Positions 57,059-64,000 of a stretch of DNA of 64,000 nt are shown here, piece by piece (the stretch's first letter is position 1; each line of letters opens with the position of its first letter). The notes below the pieces were generated by a model. That model did no database searches. It saw nothing but the letters and a program-made list of their open reading frames with translations, and was not told the origin of the DNA. Origin of the DNA: Triangularia verruculosa (lineage: Eukaryota; Ascomycota; Sordariomycetes; Sordariales; Podosporaceae); the NCBI GenBank assembly GCA_033296885.1, contig MU863888.1:248001-312000 (forward strand), written 5' to 3'. The position numbers and the translations under genes were made by a program.

Positions 57059-58424
57059 CACAGGGCAGGGGGCATTTAATTCTGGGGGCAGGAAACGCGG
57101 CTAGGCTTTCTCACCTTCTTCCTCCGCCACTCCAAACGGAAATCTACTTTGCTATATACTATCTCCCGTGCTCATAAGGCTGGGAGGGAGTCACATTTTT
57201 GCCATCTCGTCGCCTTTTTTCGGACGCCTTCTGGGAGCCTTGTCTCGAATCCTTATTTGCTGTCGTTCGAGGTTCGCGGACAACCCATAGTGGCCCACCA
57301 TATGTGCACTGCATACAGACTGCAGCCGGCGTGGGATACTTGAAGCATAATTGGACCATAGTCCGTGGGCATATACTATTTTATGCACGTACACCACCTG
57401 GGTTCTTCTGCGCCGGGACATGCCTTGTGGCGCTGCTACACCGCATCAGTAGCCTCTCCAAGTCCAATCAGATATTGAACGCCCCGCTTCTGTCCCAAAC
57501 ATCGACGGCAGGCTGCATATCTTATGAGCTGAAATACACCATCGCCAAAAGATGGCATGACTCGAAGCAGCAGGCTCTCGAAACGTGGACAACTTCTTAT
57601 CCAGAAGCCCGCCACCATAAATCGGCCTCAAACGCTGGCACACTGCGGATAAAGACCGGCCGACACTGCAAAACAAGCCAACACATGATGGCCTTGTAAA
57701 GTATTTGGTCAGATGCTATTCCATAACCCCGCCAGAACGGCCTGAACCCGTATGTTCATGCCCATGTCTTCAATCCTCAAACATATTACAGAGCCTACTT
57801 TCGATAGCTCCGTCCCGCTTATCCAAGCCACCAATAGACCACATACCACCAACACCTATCCGTCTGCCATTGCCGTGCCCTACCAGTTACTACCTAGACG
57901 GCACGACGAACCTATAGAAGCCAGTAACAGACACAACCCTCACCTAAACCAGCCCCATTTTACGTCAACACCGTGAACAATAGTGTAGGAACTGCGACCT
58001 CAACCACGACAAAACAAGGCCATAAGATTAGCCCATAAATCTACCTCCCACCACATATAGCATTTCGAGATGGGCTTTCACCAAACACTCACCCGAAGAA
58101 CAGGCCTGCGCCTACCAGTCCCCGACATTCCTTCGGTGAGCATACCTCCCTCGTCTCAGCCGTTATCCATGCCTTACCGATTACTGCCACAGCGGCACCA
58201 GAACACCAGCCTCTGTCATCTCATCACAAACAAGCCCAAGATCCACAGCCTCGAAAGAAAATATTAAAACTTTTGTTTGCTTTCATGGAAGTATACTCTA
58301 ACAATTCCTCTTCCAAGGATACGAAACAGTAACCATATACACCCCGAAATCCGCCTTATACACAACTCCTCCACCCTTCCCTTCCCTTCCACACCCTCTT
58401 CACCACCAGCCGTCGTCCAGCCCC
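57059..58424. other. Intergenic region (1.4 kb)
   Basis: No supported gene. A C/A-rich stretch from 57720 to 58260 contains two related 30-base segments, 57875-57904 and 58169-58198 (21 of 30 identical), each open in the same frame. Confidence 0.45.
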
Positions 58425-60363
58425 CTAATCCAAATCATCCGGCGAAGTCACTACCTCATTCCCGCCATTCTTCTTGTTCTCCCCAGGATACCAATCAACC
58501 TCGCCCCCGGGCAAAAGCACCCCCGTCCGATCATAATAACTCCTCGCCCGAATATACGGATCAACCCTCCAATAGTCCACCCTCATCCTTTCCGCAATCT
58601 CCTCCCTCCTCTTCTTCACCCCATCCTCCTTCGTCTTGATCCACTCGATCGTAGCCTCCTCATACTGCTTATACAGCTCCTTTCTCGTAGCCAACAGTTC
58701 GTCCCTCGTAGCCGTATCCTTCATCTTGTCGTTCTCTCCCGGCACCGGCTCGACATATTTGTACGACCAGTCCTCCTCCCCGTCGAGATCTTTGGGGATA
58801 TGCTTCAGCGGGATGTACTCTTGCATCTCGGTGGCGTTGTTAGTGAAGTGCACCTTGTTGGCGACGACGGGGTCGAGCCAGCCGCGGATGACCTTCCAAA
58901 TACCTATTCCTTTGCGTCAGTAGCTGGCAACCAACTCAAAAAGGTGAGAAATCACAGACCTTGGAAAATCCACGGCGCCTTGTGCACCAGCACCGTCCCC
59001 AAACACTCGGGATAATTAGCCTCGAAGCACTTAATCATAAACTTGACAGGCGTATAGTCCATGTTCGCCATCGAGAAGCCCGTCATGTCAAAAACAATCG
59101 TCTAGTCCCCTTCATCGTCAGCAAAACCAATCTCCCTCCTTTCTTTTCCCCGCTTCTCATCCTGCTTCTTTCCCAATCCCTCTTGTCTAAGAAAAAACTC
59201 ACCGCCGTATCAACACCCCCCCTCAGCAACATCCGACAAGTCTCGATCAAATACACCGTATACCTTTCCAGGCTCTCCTCGCTCTGCTCACCCGCCTTGT
59301 GCAACCTCACATTCACAAAACACAGCGGCCTCCCTTGCTTGTCGCAGCCGTGAACATAACTGATGCCCTTTCTTATCTGCGCCAAAAAGTCCTTGCTGAT
59401 CCCGTCGTTCTTTTCGAGAGCGTATAACTCGCCATTTTTCATGATGTCGCCGTCAACATCCATCTCGTTTGCCCTCCACGCCATGGTGGACACCAGCATG
59501 ATCAAGGCCTTCTCCACGTCCCATTTACGAGCGCGGAGGAAGCGCAGGACCAATGCGTCAGGGTGGTCATGCTTGACCATGGACCAAATTGTGTCGCGGA
59601 TGGCGGAGGGAGGATAAGACTGGAGGGTCTCGTAGAAGTGCTTGGTTTGGCCGTATTTGTCGGCCTCACCGTCCTTGGAGCCGAGGGAGAGCTGAATGCC
59701 TACTGGGGCGCCGTCGACGGCGGTTGTTGGGGTCGATGTTGGGGTGGCATCAGATTCGGACTTGTGGGCTTTGCTGGAGCGGGACCAAAGAGAGGTCATA
59801 CGGGACTTCTTCTTGTCTTCCTCTGCTGGGGCGGTGATAGTGGTTGTTGTCTGAGCGGCAGGAGCAGGGGCTTGGTTCTCTTCGCCTACTCGGCATACTT
59901 GGAAGATGAGCTTCCAGAGCTGGCGGAGCTTGTCCTCTTGTTCAGGAGTGAGGTTGCCGGGGCGTCCGGCAGCGAGTTCGGAGGCCATGGCTGTGAGGTC
60001 TTCGGCGGTGATGTCCTGAAGAGGCTCAGAGTGAGAGGTAGATTGAGGTGAAGTCTTGCGGTAAGAGTAGTAAGCTGAGTATACTAGACCGACGGCAAGC
60101 GCAGCAAGTAAAAGTCCAGACGCTGAGCTCTTCAAAGGTTTCCTCCGTTGAAACTGTTGGCGAACCAAGGGTGAAGTCTCAGTCTTTGGTGAAGTTGAGA
60201 GGCCACGTTTGAGTCCACTGAGCGATGATGACGTTGAAGAGTTCCTCTGAGCAAAACGTATGCACCGACGAGTGGAAGTAGCACCGAACCCCCCTTTTGG
60301 CGTAGATAACAATACACGAGAGGGAGAGGACCGCGAGATACTAAAAAGTAGCGAGGTCTGCAT
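58425..60363 (-). CDS. Sec14-like CRAL-TRIO protein with mitochondrial N-terminus
   Basis: Three minus-strand exons, 59203-60363, 58960-59101 and 58425-58903, encode 593 residues; donors GTGAGT and GTCTGT, acceptors CTAG and ATAG, phases match. The first ~80 residues are basic and Ser/Arg-rich like a mitochondrial presequence. A membrane segment follows near 81-98 (S-G-L-L-L-A-A-L-A-V-G-L-V-Y-S-A-Y-Y), then a Thr/Pro-rich linker. The CRAL-TRIO N domain (L-V-L-R-F-L-R-A-R-K-W-D-V-E-K-A, ~270) and lipid-binding domain follow (I-V-F-D-M-T-G-F-S-M-A-N-M-D, ~390; L-G-T-V-L-V-H-K-A-P-W-I-F). The C-terminus is a charged helix. Sec14-family proteins move phosphatidylinositol and other lipids between membranes; a membrane-anchored mitochondrial member would suggest lipid handling there. 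Wobble bases go from C-rich (5') to G-rich (3') on the coding strand. Confidence 0.93.
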
Positions 60364-61288
60364 AAGGCGACGAGGTGAAAAAAACAGGCCAGGTTAAGAT
60401 CTGGTGGTTTGATCACACTCGAATCCCGGCTGAGCAGTCAAGACCCAACAAGGCCAAGCAAATTCGGAATACGGCCAAACGATGATTTGCGAAGGAGACC
60501 TGGCTATCCCGGGTGTGCCGTGTCAGTTCTGGGGCGCAAATAAAAAAAATGATATTTATGCAGGACAGAATAAAAGAGTGATATTGGAGACAGGTGGAGG
60601 CGCAGCGAGTGGTTACGTACCTAGGTTGAAGGGTAACACTGCCTACACCGGCAGCTAAAGTCCGGAGTATGCGCCGAAGATACGTAGGTATTCTAGGTTA
60701 CCGGCAGGAGGAGAGACGAACACAAGATCACGGAGAGCGGGAATATGGCAGATGAAAGAAACGGAGCGGGAGCGGATATCGGATTTGCAAGAAAACGGGA
60801 CCGACATCAATTGGCAGCGGGGTACGACGACATCGACATCCCCTGGAAACTGGAGCTGGGACACTGTGGGAATTCCCGCAGACAGGAACAAGTCGAGTTC
60901 CAAGACCGATCGCTTCGAGAAGCGGGTTCCCGGAGAGTCTTGGATACCGCCGCTTGGATCAAAGGGGAATCTTGGAAATTCCCATCACTGGAAGCTCATC
61001 TCTTGCTTGCCGGAGCCTCCGAGATGTCCAGCCTGTTCTGCATGAACATCTCCATCTCATGAACCCCGCCGTGCTGCCTCAGTCTTGGCAGACGTTTTAG
61101 CGCTGTTAGCGGCGGATGGCACGCGGGCATTTTTGCATTCATGGCGGGGCACCAAATTGACGGGCCAGCGCCAGCGCGTCATCACGTCCCATTGCCAGCC
61201 CCGCCCGCTCGCATTCAGGCACCGACTCCAAGTTTAAACAAAACAAACCTATCCCGAAGTAAACATCGCCCCTTTCCTATCCGCTACC
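60364..61288. other. Divergent promoter region (Sec14-like / Dam1)
   Basis: A 925-base gap between divergent starts with GTACCTAGGT near 60618 and GTAGGTATTCTAGGTTACC near 60684. Frames within it look non-coding. Confidence 0.5.
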
Positions 61289-62011
61289 ATGCCGTTCGAC
61301 GAGAGAGAGCGAGACAGACAAGGCAACAGAGAACGGCGCCCACGCTCAACATCACGAAGCAGACCGACAACCCCCCTCCGACCCTCCTCCCGCTCCTCGT
61401 TTCGCGAATCAGCCCGATCTAGTGTCCAGGGCGATAATGCGTCGTTCCCACTCAATGCCTTCGAGCCAGCCTTTGCCGAGCTCTCCGATGCCATGGCCGA
61501 TCTCGAGGCAAACATGATGCACTTCCAGCTGATGCACGAGTCGTTGGCGCGCTTCAGCGAGAGCTTTGCCAGTTTCCTCTACGGGCTCAACATGAATGCG
61601 TTTTGCGTGGACTTTCCAGAAGGGCCAGTTGCGGAGAGTTTCAAGAGGGCGAGGCAACGGGAGCAAGAGCAGCAACTACACGACCAGCAACAACAACATC
61701 AATCGAGCGACGGCTTTGATGGGGACCCTACATTCATGTAGGTGTTGACGGACATCGGGTGGCACATGTTAGAAAACTAATTGCGTTTTAGGACGACTGA
61801 TACATCATTTGCCGAACCGGCGAGCGTTAAGAAGCCAGCGCCGAAATACTCCTCCACGGGTCGCGCTTCCCGAATGCCACCGCCGTCAGTTAGGGGGACG
61901 TCGTCAACACGGGGAGGAACGACGAGAGGGGCACGTGGCGCGAGTAGCAGTACTCGAGGTACAAGGGGCACAAGTAATACGGCAAGGGGACGTGGTCGTG
62001 GCGTAAGGTGA
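61289..62011 (+). CDS. DAM1: DASH complex subunit Dam1
   Basis: Exons 61289-61737 and 61792-62011 (GTAGGT donor, ACTAAT branch, TTTTAG acceptor) encode 222 residues. Dam1 is part of the fungal DASH ring that couples kinetochores to spindle microtubules and is an Ipl1/Aurora B target. The N-terminus is Arg/Ser-rich with candidate Aurora sites (R-R-P-R-S-T-S-R-S-R). The conserved Dam1 helix spans residues ~53-113: F-A-E-L-S-D-A-M-A-D-L-E-A-N-M, then S-F-A-S-F-L-Y-G-L-N-M-N-A-F-C-V-D-F-P-E-G-P, the family signature. The tail has a Q run, then R-G-G-T-T-R-G-A-R-G repeats ending R-G-R-G-V-R. It is shorter than yeast Dam1 (343), as usual in filamentous fungi. Confidence 0.95.
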
Positions 62012-62171
62012 ACGTTTGTGGGAAAAAAGGCTGCTTAAGAATACGTGCTTGGGCCTATTGGCGTGGGAACCGGCCAACGGGTGCGTTTCTGCAGTAGTAG
62101 CCGGCGCTCTATGCAAGGCCTTATTTCGACGCCCTGAACAAATGTCGTAGAGCCAGGCTGAAAGCTCGCGG
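62012..62171. other. Convergent 3' spacer (Dam1 / DUF167)
   Basis: Only 160 bases separate the two stop codons, so transcript ends probably overlap. Confidence 0.5.
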
Positions 62172-62590
62172 TCATGACTCCTCCACAGCCTTGTCGAGGT
62201 AGTCCTTGACCCGCTCGAGACACTCCTCCTCGCCAGAGTTGACCCACGACCCGATCACAGCGACAGTCTTGTTTCTTGACTTGTGGCCCTGGGTGATTTC
62301 CAGGTTGGATTTGGGCAGGTCGAGCACCTGTCGAAAATGTCAGAACAATAAGAGTTACTGAGTCTTCCTGCTCAGAGTAGCACTACCTCACTGAGAACCT
62401 TGATGACTGCCTTGTTGGCCTCACCCTCTCTCGCTTGTGCAGCTACGCAGATCTCCACTGCATCCTCTCCTACCGAGGCTATCCCCTCGCGGTTTTTGCT
62501 GGCTCCAGGCTTGACATTGCAATGCATGTAGAGAGTGCCGTGCGGTGATTTCTTGGTCCCGACGACGTACCACATGGCGCGAGAGGCCAT
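62172..62590 (-). CDS. DUF167/YggU family protein
   Basis: Minus-strand exons 62387-62590 and 62172-62327 (donor GTAGTG, acceptor GACAG) encode 119 residues. The protein has the DUF167 core: L-Y-M-H-C-N-V-K-P-G-A-S-K-N-R-E-G-I near residues 18-35, V-A-A-Q-A-R-E-G-E-A-N-K-A-V-I-K-V-L near 48-65, and S-N-L-E-I-T-Q-G-H-K-S-R-N-K-T-V in exon 2. This small alpha/beta family is found from bacteria (YggU) to eukaryotes (C15orf40-like); its role is not established. An in-frame extension to 62830 exists, but the ATG at 62590 (M-A-S-R-A-M-W-Y-V) gives the family-typical length. It is divergently paired with the peroxiredoxin. Confidence 0.93.
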
Positions 62591-62977
62591 TTTCGTATGT
62601 CTCCCGTTTCTTGAAGGACCCTTCGTGCAGGAAGCTTTCTTGAAAGTGTCAGGGTTAAAGGTAGAACCAGAACAACTAAATGCAACCCTGAGCCGCTCCC
62701 CAAAACTCGGACAGATAAAGAGGCCCAAGCTCCCTCCAACCCCTGTCTTCCAACAGGGCCCTGGTGATGTCATTCGCCCAGAGCTTCCCTCCCCCGCCCG
62801 CAGGCCGGGTGCTGAGCTCGCCAATTCCAATTGAACCGAACACTGCCCCCATACAACGATATTCTCCCCGCTGTTTGTCCCATTATCCCGTATCTCGAGT
62901 TCATTCCCCCAACCTCCTCCGTCCCAGTAACATCCTCATCACTACTTTCCTCCCAATTCCAAACACCAGCCGAGAAA
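62591..62977. other. Bidirectional promoter region (DUF167 / peroxiredoxin)
   Basis: A 387-base gap between divergent starts; C-rich leader before 62978. No gene is seen. Confidence 0.5.
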
Positions 62978-63621
62978 ATGTCCCTCCTCCGCCCCCTCGC
63001 TCGCGCGGCCCTCCGCCCAACCACCACCCCCTTCGCTACCAGAGCCTTTTCCACCACCTTCCCCCGACTCATCAAGCCAGGACAGCCCCTCCCCGACGTC
63101 GGCGCCATCCTCCACGAGTCCAACCCGGGCAACAAAGTCAACCTCACCGACGACGCCTCCAAGCTGAACAACTTGATCCTGATCGGTGTCCCCGCCGCCT
63201 TCAGCCCCGCGTGCTCGGCTACGCATGTGCCTGGGTTCTTGCAGCACCCCAAGGCGCAGGATTATGATCAGATTGCGGTGGTGAGCGTGAATGATGTTTT
63301 TGTGATGAAGGCGTGGGGCGATGTGCTGAATCCCGAGGGGAGGGAGAATGTAAGTACTTAGCAATGGGACATAGGCTTGGAGAAGGAGGAGGGATGCTAA
63401 TATGATGTGTTGGATATTAGGTGCGCTTCCTGGCTGACCCTAGCGGCGAGTTCACCAAGGCCCTGGACATGCTCTGGGACGGCAAGGCGATCTTTGGCAA
63501 CGAGAGGTCGAAGCGGTACACGATTGTCGTTGAGGGCGGCAAGGTGAAGAGTGTGGCTGTTGAGCCGGATAACACGGGCACGAGTGTGTCGTTGGCGGAG
63601 AACGTGCTGGGTAAGGCTTAG
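62978..63621 (+). CDS. Mitochondrial Prx5-type peroxiredoxin
   Basis: Exons 62978-63349 and 63421-63621 (GTAAGT donor, GCTAAT branch, TATTAG acceptor) encode 190 residues. The N-terminal ~25 residues (MSLLRPLARAALRPTTTPFA...) are a basic mitochondrial presequence. The redoxin fold then has P-A-A-F-S-P-A-C-S-A-T-H-V-P-G-F around the peroxidatic Cys79; a serine stands where most members have threonine two residues after P-A-A. V-V-S-V-N-D-V-F-V-M-K-A-W-G and F-L-A-D-P-S-G-E-F-T-K-A-L are Prx5 hallmarks. R-S-K-R-Y-T-I-V-V-E-G-G-K-V follows near the C-terminus. It reduces hydrogen and organic peroxides; relatives include Asp f 3 and yeast Ahp1. Confidence 0.96.
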
Positions 63622-64000
63622 ATGGATGGCTTTACACACCTCGAAAAAGAATATTTGCAAAGAATAGATGGTATTTACACAATGGAATGAAGAAACGAGG
63701 CGCTCAAAAGCCTTGCTTTGCTCACTCCATTGATCATGTTTAAAAGAAAAGAAAAGAAAGGTGATAACCAAAAGCTTGCTAGTTTATGAATCCTAAAACA
63801 ACAAGCCAAAAAAACCATTGCCCAATGTACACGCCGGAGGACCTCTAACCATATCAGTCCGGCGTTTGCTCCCAAAGCTATTACCATTAACACCTCTTAC
63901 GCTTACTAACTACTTAAGCATCGGTGAGCTCAGATAAAGAACGGGGTACCTACTCTAAAGTTAATTAAATATTATCGGGAATCTACTATTAAAGATAAGC
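63622..64000. other. 3' flank turning AT-rich at the window end
   Basis: Peroxiredoxin 3' UTR followed, from about 63900, by sequence rich in TA dinucleotides (TAACTACTTAAG, TTAATTAAATATTAT, CTACTATTAAAG). The base composition differs sharply from the rest of the window. No gene is seen. Confidence 0.55.

Noticed and set aside
49000..57100. A defence-like operon of kinase-vWA, CorA-like and small protein
   Set aside because: All are on one strand, but gaps of 0.8-0.9 kb, separate introns and no shared domain logic give no evidence of a joint system; eukaryotic genes here are independent units.
60400..60440. T-arm-like CTCGAATCCCGGC near 60418
   Set aside because: Stem does not pair and no cloverleaf can be built around it.

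Overview
The window is nuclear DNA of a filamentous ascomycete, most likely a Sordariomycete and plausibly Sordariales (inference from protein resemblance and gene style, not from a database). Evidence: short introns of about 48-85 nt with GTRNGT donors, CTRAC branch sites and YAG acceptors; fungus-only families (FKS1 beta-1,3-glucan synthase, DASH subunit Dam1, a FunK1-type kinase, a questin-oxidase-like protein, GH17 glucanase); pyrimidine-rich leaders; and TACCTA/TAGGTA tetranucleotide tracts between genes. I rebuilt spliced models by eye for 25 complete protein genes. One further protein gene is cut by the left edge, and there is one tRNA gene.

Layout. 1-16 kb is gene-poor: a partial secreted protein (minus), a questin-oxidase-like gene, the translation factor eIF2A, a FucP-like sugar transporter, tRNA-Gly(GCC) and a FunK1 kinase, separated by gaps of 1.4-2.9 kb. 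17-21 kb holds a HIT hydrolase, Mog1 and a GCNA-like SprT/HMG-box protein. 21.4-25.4 kb is a long leader and promoter region for FKS1 (25.5-31.5 kb). 32-49 kb is a dense housekeeping block: serine palmitoyltransferase subunit LCB1, a GH17 glucanase, a GGA clathrin adaptor, Tsr3, mitochondrial IF2, a two-pass membrane protein, a PP28/PDAP1-like phosphoprotein and an uncharacterised soluble protein. 49-57 kb is more lineage-specific: a kinase-vWA fusion, a CorA-like membrane protein and an 83-residue two-exon gene, all on the minus strand. 58-63.6 kb holds a mitochondrial Sec14-like protein, Dam1, a DUF167 protein and a Prx5-type peroxiredoxin. The last ~100 bases turn AT-rich.

There is no biosynthetic cluster, transposon, CRISPR array or operon. 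Genes are independent units in divergent or convergent pairs; FKS1, GH17 and LCB1 all serve the cell surface, but that looks like coincidence of position. The most interesting items are a recurrent switch inside genes from C-rich to G-rich wobble bases from 5' to 3', non-consensus residues in FKS1 hot spot 1, the kinase-vWA fusion, a stop-free 63-nt intron in eIF2A, and an AUGA-overlapping upstream ORF on mitochondrial IF2. All exon coordinates were read by eye and checked for frame and consensus, not by transcript data.
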